Source: Nitrospinaceae bacterium (GTDB lineage Bacteria > Nitrospinota > Nitrospinia > Nitrospinales > Nitrospinaceae). Taken from it: DNA of 8,811 nucleotides. The notes under the pieces were generated by a model that had not been told where the DNA came from, did no database searches, and was given only the letters and a program-made list of their open reading frames with translations. The stretch covers positions 1 to 8,811 of the forward strand of contig JAJDAX010000292.1 of NCBI GenBank assembly GCA_029261615.1, written 5' to 3'. Both the position numbers and the translations under genes were made by a program. This document shows, in pieces, positions 1 to 6,283 of this stretch. Each line of letters begins with the position of its first letter. The stretch's first letter is position 1.

Positions 1-680
1 ACAGAAGCGCCATTGATCTCTTTATCAAACGCTTTTACATTCATCCATCCAAAATAAAGCATGTTCTTTTTCTTTAAATTTTGCTCAATATTTAGTTCGA
101 CTTTATTTCCTAAAGGATTAAATACCTGAACAATCTCCTCAAGAGGTAAGCCGAGAAATTTGTCAGGAGATATCCCAAAAAAATTCTCAACTGACTTCGT
201 TGCAATTTGAACTATCCCGTTGGGATCGCAGCCCAGAAGGGGACAATTTGCACTATTCAATATTTTAATAACCCAATTAAAATCCTTATGCTGTTTATGT
301 TCCCTTTTGAAATTATACAGCGCTAATTCGATAGTGGTTTTCAGATCCTGATCTTTAAATGGTTTGGTGAGATACCCACTTGGTTCGGTTAGTTTTGCAC
401 GGTTTAACGTTTTATTGTCTGAGTAGGCGCTTAAGTAGACTATCGGGACTTGATGTTTGGCTTTTATTTGTTCGGAGGTTGAAATCCCATCCAATTTTCC
501 ATCAAGCATAATGTCCATTAAAATGAGGTCCGGAGTTTCTTCAGAAAGAAGATGCAGCGCCTTCTCTCCCGACCCCACGGTATCGCTCACCTTATAGCCC
601 AGGTTTTCCAAAGATCTTTTTAAGTGAAGGGAGACAATTGCTTCGTCTTCGACAATTAGAATTTTTGTTTCAGTGGTCAT
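1..680 (-). CDS. Response regulator with REC and PAS-like domains, 3' part outside window
   Basis: I translated this gene directly; the first 226 codons are visible and it continues past the left edge. It starts at the ATG at 680-678, inside the end of the histidine kinase gene (11-base overlap), so the two should be translationally coupled and form a cognate pair. Residues 5-125 are a receiver domain: acidic pair E11/D12, phospho-acceptor D56 in an LILMDIML strand, S84 in IVYLSAY, and K106 in the TKPF motif. After a short linker, about residues 132-226 look like a PAS domain (for example LLGCDPNGIVQI followed by FFGISPDKFLG). The output domain is not visible; REC-PAS proteins can end in GGDEF, kinase, HTH or PAS alone, so transcriptional control cannot be assumed. 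The receiver call is firm; the PAS call rests on pattern only. Confidence 0.9.
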   Translation of the reverse strand, partial: MTTETKILIVEDEAIVSLHLKRSLENLGYKVSDTVGSGEKALHLLSEETPDLILMDIMLDGKLDGISTSEQIKAKHQVPIVYLSAYSDNKTLNRAKLTEPSGYLTKPFKDQDLKTTIELALYNFKREHKQHKDFNWVIKILNSANCPLLGCDPNGIVQIATKSVENFFGISPDKFLGLPLEEIVQVFNPLGNKVELNIEQNLKKKNMLYFGWMNVKAFDKEINGAS

Positions 681-2130
681 GATGGTTAGAGTCCTTGTTG
701 AATTCAATTGCAATTTTGGTAGTACCGTTTTGAATTAAGGAGACGTGTCCTCCAAGCTTTTCTTTGGTCAAAGACTTGACAATATCCAATCCTAATGAAG
801 AAACATTCTCAATGTCAAATCCATCAGGAAAACCGATACCATTGTCGGTCACACTTAATATGATTTTTTCATCATTTTCACAGCGCCCATCTATCTCAAT
901 TTCTCCTTGAAGCATTCCCGGAAAACCATGTTTGTAGGCATTGGATACCAGTTCGTTCAGTATCAAGCCGCAAGCCAGTGTCCTATCCATGTCCAGATGA
1001 AAGTCTCCACACTTGACCTCAAGGCTGATTTCCTTGTTGTTTTTGAATAGAGCATTTCCCAATGCATTTGAAAACTCATTTAAATAATCTACGATGTCAA
1101 TTTCATTCAAGTTCGAGGATGCGATTACTTTTTCGTGAACCAAAGCCATGGAGCGAACCCGATTTCCAAATTCTTCAAATTTTTCAACACAACACGGATC
1201 TTCCATTTCTTGAGTTTGAAGCCAAATCAAGCTGGATAGGATTTGCATATTATTCTTTGCGCGATGTTGGACCTCTTTTAATAAGATTTCTTTTTCATTT
1301 AAAGAATGTCCCAGCTTATTTTGAAAAATTTTCTTTTCTTCAATCTCATTTACCAGCAGTTCATTTGTTTTTTGCAGATTTTCAGTTCTTTCTCTGACCA
1401 TATCTTCCAAATGGTTTTTGTATTCAAGCAGTTCATCTTCTCTTTTCTCAAGCTCAGACAACATGGAATTAAACGCGGAAAATAATATTCCAATCTCTCC
1501 TTGGGGTTTTGAGCTTACTCTTAAAGAGAAATCGGGGTTCTGGGAGATTTTCCTTGCTGTACCTGCAAGAGACAAAATTGGCGATGAGATGATCTTGTGG
1601 GTTTTAATGGCAAATAAAACCACCAGGCCCACGATGCCCCAAAATGTGAAAAACACAAAAATCAGATAATCTTTTACTATATTTTGATATTCATTTAATT
1701 CGCCGTAGATGACCAGATTGCCGATCACTTTATTTTTCAGGGAAACGGGGACGTCAAAAGTAAAGTGATCTGGGCCAAAAATGGAATTAATCTCGTTTTG
1801 ATCAATTTGTTTTTTAAATTCCGGGTTTCCAAACTCCTGAAATAATTCTCCCTTGGCATTATTCAAAGCTGCGTAACGGATCTGTTTTTCTTCCTTCAGT
1901 GAAGAAATAAATTTTTCAGCGGCTTCTTTGTCTCCAAAAAATAGAGCGGCTCGGCTAGAGTGACCGATAATAGAGGCCATATTTGATAAATTGTTGATAT
2001 AGATACTTTTGAAAAGGTTTAAGTCTTTATATACAAAAACAAAACAAACAATCAGTAAGGAAGAAATGGAACTCACCACAATTAAGAAAATGATTTTCCA
2101 TTTAATTGAAAGTGAGTTGAAAAATTTCAT
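670..2130 (-). CDS. Membrane sensor histidine kinase: CHASE8-like sensor, HAMP, HisKA_2, HATPase_c
   Basis: This is a 486-residue inner-membrane histidine kinase. TM1 is about residues 13-33 and TM2 about 154-175, enclosing a periplasmic domain of roughly 120 residues. Around residues 48-90 (SRAALFFGDKEAAEKF, then ALNNAKGELF) that domain resembles the CHASE8 sensor of YfiN/TpbB-type diguanylate cyclases. HAMP follows (about 176-230), then a coiled coil (about 225-275). The dimerisation/phosphotransfer region is HisKA_2 type, with phospho-acceptor H289 in EVQHRAKNNMQILSSL. The ATPase domain has an N box (N392, E393, N397), a DNGIGF G1 box (429-434) and a later Gly-rich SLGLDIV box. The start ATG overlaps the stop of the upstream YfiR-like gene by one base (TAATG). 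In known YfiBNR systems YfiR restrains YfiN through the periplasm; I infer that the neighbouring YfiR-like protein controls this kinase in the same way. Its likely target is the overlapping response regulator. Confidence 0.93.
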   Translation of the reverse strand: MKFFNSLSIKWKIIFLIVVSSISSLLIVCFVFVYKDLNLFKSIYINNLSNMASIIGHSSRAALFFGDKEAAEKFISSLKEEKQIRYAALNNAKGELFQEFGNPEFKKQIDQNEINSIFGPDHFTFDVPVSLKNKVIGNLVIYGELNEYQNIVKDYLIFVFFTFWGIVGLVVLFAIKTHKIISSPILSLAGTARKISQNPDFSLRVSSKPQGEIGILFSAFNSMLSELEKREDELLEYKNHLEDMVRERTENLQKTNELLVNEIEEKKIFQNKLGHSLNEKEILLKEVQHRAKNNMQILSSLIWLQTQEMEDPCCVEKFEEFGNRVRSMALVHEKVIASSNLNEIDIVDYLNEFSNALGNALFKNNKEISLEVKCGDFHLDMDRTLACGLILNELVSNAYKHGFPGMLQGEIEIDGRCENDEKIILSVTDNGIGFPDGFDIENVSSLGLDIVKSLTKEKLGGHVSLIQNGTTKIAIEFNKDSNHHDH

Positions 2131-2666
2131 TATTCCACGACTCTGTATGCCAGCTCCAATAGCTCTGAAGATACTTTGAGATTTTTGGCTCTTAAAGATT
2201 TCCGATTAATTTCAAATCGGACACGGTTGTCTACAACCAGAAAGTTGATCCCAGCTCCTTTTTCAAGATTGCCACTGGAATCTCCGATGATCAGGACGGG
2301 TTTCCCCCTTACAACTGAAACCAGTCTCTCAATTATCAGGCCCTTTTTGCCAGAAATAAACAAAATATGGCAATTTCCATAGTCTGAGTAATTTTTTAAG
2401 TCATGAAAATTAAAGGGAATCAGGTTGGTCGTATTCTTCTCAAGAATCTTCCAGATATTCCTATAGGGATCATCTGATGGTACGCATAGATTCATTGGGC
2501 TGTGTTCAACAGGCCAATTGATAAAGGCCGGAAATTTTAGAATAAAACTGGCTTTAATAATATATTCTCTTCTTTGGGTTTCATTTCCCAAGCTGTATTG
2601 AGTAAAAACCCAAAGGTCTGCAATAAAAAATATCAGTAGTATTGAAAACGTTTTATTTAATATCAC
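2130..2666 (-). CDS. YfiR/DUF4154-family periplasmic protein
   Basis: This 178-residue exported protein belongs to the YfiR (DUF4154) family. A hydrophobic N-terminal segment (about residues 7-25) looks like a signal peptide or anchor. The family pattern runs from YIIKASFILKFPAFINWP (about 35-52), through the central PVLIIGDSSG strand, to GINFLVVDNRVRFEIN and the C-terminal LKVSSELLELA. The start is GTG: the only upstream in-frame codons before a TAG stop are TAC, ATT and GAC, and a later start would remove the signal segment. No clear Shine-Dalgarno sequence precedes it. In Pseudomonas, YfiR is a periplasmic repressor of the diguanylate cyclase YfiN. Here it lies between a TonB-dependent receptor gene (30-base gap) and a kinase with a YfiN-like sensor (1-base overlap), so it probably links an envelope cue to that kinase. 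The partner is inferred. Confidence 0.9.
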   Translation of the reverse strand: MILNKTFSILLIFFIADLWVFTQYSLGNETQRREYIIKASFILKFPAFINWPVEHSPMNLCVPSDDPYRNIWKILEKNTTNLIPFNFHDLKNYSDYGNCHILFISGKKGLIIERLVSVVRGKPVLIIGDSSGNLEKGAGINFLVVDNRVRFEINRKSLRAKNLKVSSELLELAYRVVE

Positions 2667-2696
2667 GTCAATGTACTAATTTAAAAATTTCTAATA

Positions 2697-4835
2697 TTAA
2701 AAATTTACTGTCGCTTTAAAGTAATAGCTTCTTTCTGTTTGCGTTGCTCTTTCCAAAAGTTCATTTAATTCAAAATGTTTTTCATCAGCAATGTTCTGCC
2801 CCACCAAAGATAATTCCAGTTCCTCTATTGGTTTCCAACCCAACCTCAAATCAAGCCGGTGGAAAGAAGGAACATTTCTCGCTGAATTGTTGGAAGTGAA
2901 ATAATATAAAATATCGAACTCAAGATTTTTCAGCAGGTTGATATAGGCCCTGGCGGAAAGAACGTGATTGGGTTCGCCCTCAGCATCCAAATCACCTTCA
3001 CTGTTAAAGCTCTGTGGAATGAATGTGTTTAATTTTGTTGGTTTCAGGTCGACATCGAGATAAGAATAGCTTCCGGCAAGTTTTAACTGAGGTAGTGCCT
3101 GCCATTGGCTGGCCAGCTCAAAGCCATAGGCATCCCCCTCCAGCGAGTTTTCATTTTGTGCTGTTATCTGCAGGTGTGGGGGGAAAGGCATCAGATTGAA
3201 CCTGGGTGCCGACTGGGTGAGCTCGATTATGTCGTTGTAATCAAAATAAAAACCGGAAATGTCAAAGTAGAACTTGGAATTTAATTTAAACCTGTAACCT
3301 GCTTCATAGGCCACTAAGCTTTCCGCGTTCAGGTTCCCCTGGTTTTCTTCTGTAAGCAGCAGAGGTAGGGGCAGGCCAGCACCGGGCGGAACTACGGCCC
3401 TGTTAATCAGGGCCCCCTCTTCCGAGATTGTTGGAATACGAACGGCTCTTGAAACAGCGGCCCAGGCAGAATGCTGTTCCGTAAATCGTATGTTGGTTCT
3501 TACATTCGGTTGAATTTCCCAACCGGAGAACTGGTTGTGTTCAAACTTGGAACCCACAATTAGGTTCAAAAAATCGGGAACCAGTATTATTTCATCGTGA
3601 ATAAAAAACCCATAAAGATGTGTCAGGTCGTTTGGAAAGGTTACGATATTGGTGTTGGTGAAGTTGAAATTTGAAAGCCGGTAGTTTGCTCCCCATGAAA
3701 CCCGATGTGTGTCCTTTATTTTGAAATCATGCTGGAACTCAAAATCAAACTGATCGACCACATTATCGAAAGGAACAGCGGATTCTCTCTCGAGGCGGTC
3801 ATAGTAAACTTGGGCCTTAAAATTAGATTCATTTGAAAGGGCCTTGTTGTATCTTGATAAAAAGTTTCCACCCTTTTGAGTTGTTGTTCCTTGAAAGGGT
3901 GTGGAACCTTGTTGCAGGGAAACAAACCGACTCAGGAAATCGAGGCCCGCGTCGGCGTTGTATAGATCTCCCTGAAAGGTGAGGTCGGTTGTTTCATCAA
4001 CTTCCCAATCGGCGCGAAACCCACCCTGGGCGATTTCTTTATCGTCAATACCGTCCGTGCCATTGGGGTTCTCTCCCCCATCGCGGGAACGGTACTTCCC
4101 ATAGACCCTGAAGTCCAATCCTTCGCTAATGGGACCGCCGTATCTAAGAGATGTAAAACCTCTCTCTTCACTTCCTATTCCGCCTGAAACGAGTGCTCCC
4201 TTAGTTTCATGAGATGATTTGGTGCTGATGTTGATCACCCCGGCAACTGCATTGGATCCCCATAAAGAAGCTCCAGGTCCTCGTATTACCTCTATTCGAT
4301 CGATATCCTCTAAAACAGTGTCCTGCCCCAACCAGAAAACTCCTGCGGCTGATGGGCTGTATAACGTGCGACCATCCATTAGAACCAGTAATTTATCTGA
4401 GCCCAGACGCCTGTTGAAACCCCGAATGGAAATGGCATAACGATTTTGATTAATCTTTGAGACTTGAACACCGGGAACAATTCTCAAGGCTTCCATAATA
4501 TTGACTGCACCACTCCTCCTGATATCTTCCTGAGTAACCACAAAAATAGCGGAGGCGGTTTCATTTATTTTTTGCGGTTTTTTGCTTGCCGAGGTGACCA
4601 CAACGTCCATCTGGAGAAGTTCTGAGATCCCCATATTCAAAATCTTTTTTTCCTCTTCAGATAAAACTTGAGGGCTCTCTTCGGCAATCGCTAGATTGGC
4701 GGAGGTGAAAAATCCCCAAAGAGTGACCAGTAGCGGGATTAGCGCAAATTCAAACAGTGGTTTAGAAAAATTAAACAGGGAAAACCGTGTTTTCCAAGGC
4801 CAATATTTAAAATTCCGAATTAAAATTTTTAGCAT
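2697..4835 (-). CDS. TonB-dependent outer-membrane receptor
   Basis: This 712-residue protein is a gated outer-membrane beta-barrel that would import a scarce substrate using TonB/ExbBD energy. The long N-terminal leader has basic residues followed by a hydrophobic core (about 29-50) and an AIA|E signal peptidase site near residue 51. A possible TonB box is MDVVVTSAS (76-84). The plug spans about 87-205, with the typical PGVQVSKI, SIRGFNRR, VLMDGRTLY and IDRIEVIRGPGASLWGSNAVAGVINI segments. The rest is barrel, including a NAESLVAYEAGYRF strand and the usual aromatic C-terminus (ATVNF). Length is normal. A GAGGA sequence lies 12 bases upstream of the ATG, which is rather far. It is the first gene of the minus-strand operon and faces the precursor peptide gene of the RiPP cluster. 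The substrate cannot be read from the sequence: siderophore, cobalamin, peptide or another ligand are all possible. Confidence 0.95.
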   Translation of the reverse strand: MLKILIRNFKYWPWKTRFSLFNFSKPLFEFALIPLLVTLWGFFTSANLAIAEESPQVLSEEEKKILNMGISELLQMDVVVTSASKKPQKINETASAIFVVTQEDIRRSGAVNIMEALRIVPGVQVSKINQNRYAISIRGFNRRLGSDKLLVLMDGRTLYSPSAAGVFWLGQDTVLEDIDRIEVIRGPGASLWGSNAVAGVINISTKSSHETKGALVSGGIGSEERGFTSLRYGGPISEGLDFRVYGKYRSRDGGENPNGTDGIDDKEIAQGGFRADWEVDETTDLTFQGDLYNADAGLDFLSRFVSLQQGSTPFQGTTTQKGGNFLSRYNKALSNESNFKAQVYYDRLERESAVPFDNVVDQFDFEFQHDFKIKDTHRVSWGANYRLSNFNFTNTNIVTFPNDLTHLYGFFIHDEIILVPDFLNLIVGSKFEHNQFSGWEIQPNVRTNIRFTEQHSAWAAVSRAVRIPTISEEGALINRAVVPPGAGLPLPLLLTEENQGNLNAESLVAYEAGYRFKLNSKFYFDISGFYFDYNDIIELTQSAPRFNLMPFPPHLQITAQNENSLEGDAYGFELASQWQALPQLKLAGSYSYLDVDLKPTKLNTFIPQSFNSEGDLDAEGEPNHVLSARAYINLLKNLEFDILYYFTSNNSARNVPSFHRLDLRLGWKPIEELELSLVGQNIADEKHFELNELLERATQTERSYYFKATVNF

Positions 4836-4978
4836 AACAAATTTTTTTCCTCGGACGGGGTTAGTGACACATTATTAACTATTTGATTTAATTGCAACTA
4901 AAAACTTCTAGCTTCTGGTGGTTTAAAATGTTAAAGATAGGGCGATAAATTTTTACTAAATTTTGTTAGGAGGAATTT
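4836..4978. promoter_or_regulatory. Divergent intergenic region with promoters for both blocks
   Basis: This 143-base A+T-rich region separates the two divergent blocks, so it should carry both promoters. On the minus strand, TTGCAA (4897-4892) is followed after 15 bases by AATAAT (4876-4871), a possible but short-spaced sigma70-like promoter for the receptor operon. On the plus strand, TAAAAT at 4924-4929 resembles a -10 box for the RiPP cluster but has no convincing -35 at normal spacing, so an activator may be needed. A short tandem heptamer (CTTCTAG, CTTCTGG, 4905-4918) lies centrally. I see no Fur box, cobalamin riboswitch or sigma54 site. Individual element calls are weak. Confidence 0.4.
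4968..4973 (+). promoter_or_regulatory. Strong ribosome binding site of the precursor gene
   Basis: AGGAGG lies five bases before the ATG at 4979, a near-perfect Shine-Dalgarno sequence. It contrasts with the next gene (start 5255), which has none, and fits high production of the substrate peptide relative to the enzymes. Confidence 0.85.
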
Positions 4979-5191
4979 ATGAGCGCTACATTGTTAGAAG
5001 ATGCCATCGAAAAAATTTCCTTAGATGAAGACTACAAAAAATCCGTCTATTCAGATCCCAGAAAAATCCTGGAAGACTTCCAGCTTTCTGAAGATAATCT
5101 AGGAGGATTTGAAAAACATGGGGACACTACCCATGAAATTAAGGAAATTCGTCCCACAGCCTTTTGTTGTACTTGTATTGCACCCGCGTAA
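4979..5191 (+). CDS. TOMM/LAP precursor peptide with CCTC core
   Basis: This 70-residue peptide is the probable substrate of the downstream cyclodehydratase and dehydrogenase. Residues 1-43 form an acidic, helix-prone leader with the pattern DEDYKKSVYSDPRKILEDF (16-34), recalling the D..(F/Y)...(L/V)..DP...L leaders of Nif11- and nitrile-hydratase-related precursors, although it is not clearly a member of either. It ends in LGGF (41-44), a possible double-glycine cleavage site. A polar linker (45-59) leads to the C-terminal TAFCCTCIAPA. All three cysteines (C63, C64, C66) and T65 are contiguous, so up to four azol(in)es could form in a row; T60 is a further candidate. There is no Ser in this tail, and no lanthipeptide or thiopeptide enzyme is in view. 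Position before C, D and B genes and the strong ribosome binding site support the call. The core boundary and modified residues are inferred. I do not recognise a described compound. Confidence 0.85.
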   Translation: MSATLLEDAIEKISLDEDYKKSVYSDPRKILEDFQLSEDNLGGFEKHGDTTHEIKEIRPTAFCCTCIAPA

Positions 5192-5228
5192 AAATTAAAA
5201 TCCTGATAGTCTAGGCGCTTAATTTTTT
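5190..5228 (+). terminator. Possible attenuator/terminator hairpin after the precursor gene
   Basis: AAAAATTAA (5190-5198, starting inside the stop codon) and TTAATTTTT (5219-5227) form a perfect 9-bp inverted repeat around a 20-base loop. Inside the loop CCTG (5202-5205) can pair with TAGG (5212-5215) using one G-U pair. The 3' arm runs into six T residues, as in intrinsic terminators. The outer stem is entirely A-T, so termination would be partial at best. Such a site between precursor and enzyme genes is known from the streptolysin S operon (after sagA), where it raises precursor transcript over enzyme transcript. Confidence 0.45.
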
Positions 5229-5254
5229 ACCTTCCCCCCGGTCCTTTTCTGACA

Positions 5255-6283
5255 ATGGAAGACACCGTACTTAATATTCTGGATAGTTTAAAAGTACAGT
5301 TGCCAAAGCTACCCAAATTGGCATGCTGGGCTTCCGTTGTTGATATAGGGGATTCTCGCCTACAGTTCAGAGGCAATGACTTTCTTTTTACGCTGGAAAA
5401 TGAACTGTTTTTTAATGTATTCCAATCAATTCACACTCTTCTGGACGGGGATCACTCTTTGAAAGAAGTAGTAGCTTCGAAGAGTGATTCCTTTCGTCCT
5501 ACGACAATCGAATTTCTTTTGAAGATTCTTTTTGTAAACGGGCTTCTTCATGAAAACGAGGTTCCCGAAAAAAGTAAGCACGAGAATTGGGAATCTTTTT
5601 CTTCCCAAATTAATTTCTTATCCCGCTTCACCAATACTCCGCTGGCCGCTTTTCAAAAAATTCGATCTTCAAAAATCGGCGTGATTGCCCAGCCCCAATT
5701 CCAAAGAAATTTTAACTCGAGTTTGACTGGAATGGGATTTAAAGAAACACTTTTTTTCAATAGCGCTGAAGATCTTATGTCCCGCTCACCAGATTTTGAA
5801 GAAGCGGGTATTGATCTTCTGATCCCCGTTTCAGAGAGATTGGATTTTAAACTATTTTCGGACATAAACACTTTTTGCCATGATAAAAGTATCAATTTCT
5901 GTTGTATGGCGATTGAAAGTGATAAAGCTATTTTAGGTCCTCTGGTTATTCCTTTCCAAAGCCCTTGTATCGCTTGTCTGAAGTCCCGATATTTTGCGCA
6001 TGAGGGAGCTCTTTCGTTTCTTGCTGACACTAATGGCTCTTCAGGAAAGCAAAATCAAGCGGGGACCTCAGAAAATATTGACCCCTTTGTGTCTGTGATT
6101 TCCGGAGAAATGGTTTTGGAAATAACCCGATTTCTGACAGGGATCTCATCTCCGAAAACTATTGGTGGAATTTACGAATACAACGGATTATCTCCAATCC
6201 CCAAAAGACACCAGATATTTAAAATTCCGCGATGCGTTGAGTGCTCTATTAAAAGTCCAAAGACTGCCATCTGGGGATCATGA
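5255..6283 (+). CDS. TOMM cyclodehydratase C protein: RRE plus E1-like domain
   Basis: This 342-residue protein is the E1-like partner of the YcaO enzyme: it should bind the precursor leader and deliver the core for cyclisation. Residues about 25-102 form a winged-helix RiPP recognition element (LQFRGNDFLFTLENE, then LLDGDHSLKEVV and FLLKILFVNGLLHE). The E1/ThiF-like domain begins near SSKIGVIAQ (138-145) and has lost the Gly-rich nucleotide loop, as in other TOMM C proteins, where YcaO binds the ATP. Two CxxC pairs, C238/C241 (SPCIACL, just after the family motif GPLVIP) and C327/C330 (PRCVECS), should form a structural zinc tetrathiolate site. The ATG at 5255 is the first usable start after an in-frame TAG at 5207; a pyrimidine-rich stretch and no Shine-Dalgarno precede it, so initiation may be weak. 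It overlaps the YcaO gene by four bases (ATGA). Exact family placement is by pattern. Confidence 0.9.
   Translation: MEDTVLNILDSLKVQLPKLPKLACWASVVDIGDSRLQFRGNDFLFTLENELFFNVFQSIHTLLDGDHSLKEVVASKSDSFRPTTIEFLLKILFVNGLLHENEVPEKSKHENWESFSSQINFLSRFTNTPLAAFQKIRSSKIGVIAQPQFQRNFNSSLTGMGFKETLFFNSAEDLMSRSPDFEEAGIDLLIPVSERLDFKLFSDINTFCHDKSINFCCMAIESDKAILGPLVIPFQSPCIACLKSRYFAHEGALSFLADTNGSSGKQNQAGTSENIDPFVSVISGEMVLEITRFLTGISSPKTIGGIYEYNGLSPIPKRHQIFKIPRCVECSIKSPKTAIWGS

Noticed and set aside
1062..1669. Plus-strand reading frames (1062-1397, 1418-1669) within the kinase gene
   Set aside because: They lie antisense to a well-supported histidine kinase gene, lack ribosome binding sites and encode no recognisable pattern; they are shadows.
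2681..2706. Direct repeat TTAAAAATTT (2681-2690 and 2697-2706) between the receptor and YfiR-like genes, considered as a terminator or operator
   Set aside because: It is an A/T-only decamer in an A+T-rich junction, forms no G-C-containing hairpin followed by a T run, and the flanking genes look co-transcribed.
3716..4440. Additional open frames inside the receptor gene on both strands
   Set aside because: They overlap the clear plug and barrel coding sequence and have low-complexity, atypical translations.
4836..4978. Cobalamin or other riboswitch upstream of the TonB receptor gene
   Set aside because: The region is only 143 bases, A+T-rich, and shows no B12-box-like conserved core or extended stems, so there is no support for a riboswitch.
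4979..5191. Assigning the precursor to thiopeptides, methanobactins or lanthipeptides
   Set aside because: The C-terminal tail has no serine, there is no dehydratase, no MbnB/MbnC-like (DUF692) gene and no pyridine-forming enzyme in view; C, D and B genes point to a linear azole peptide.
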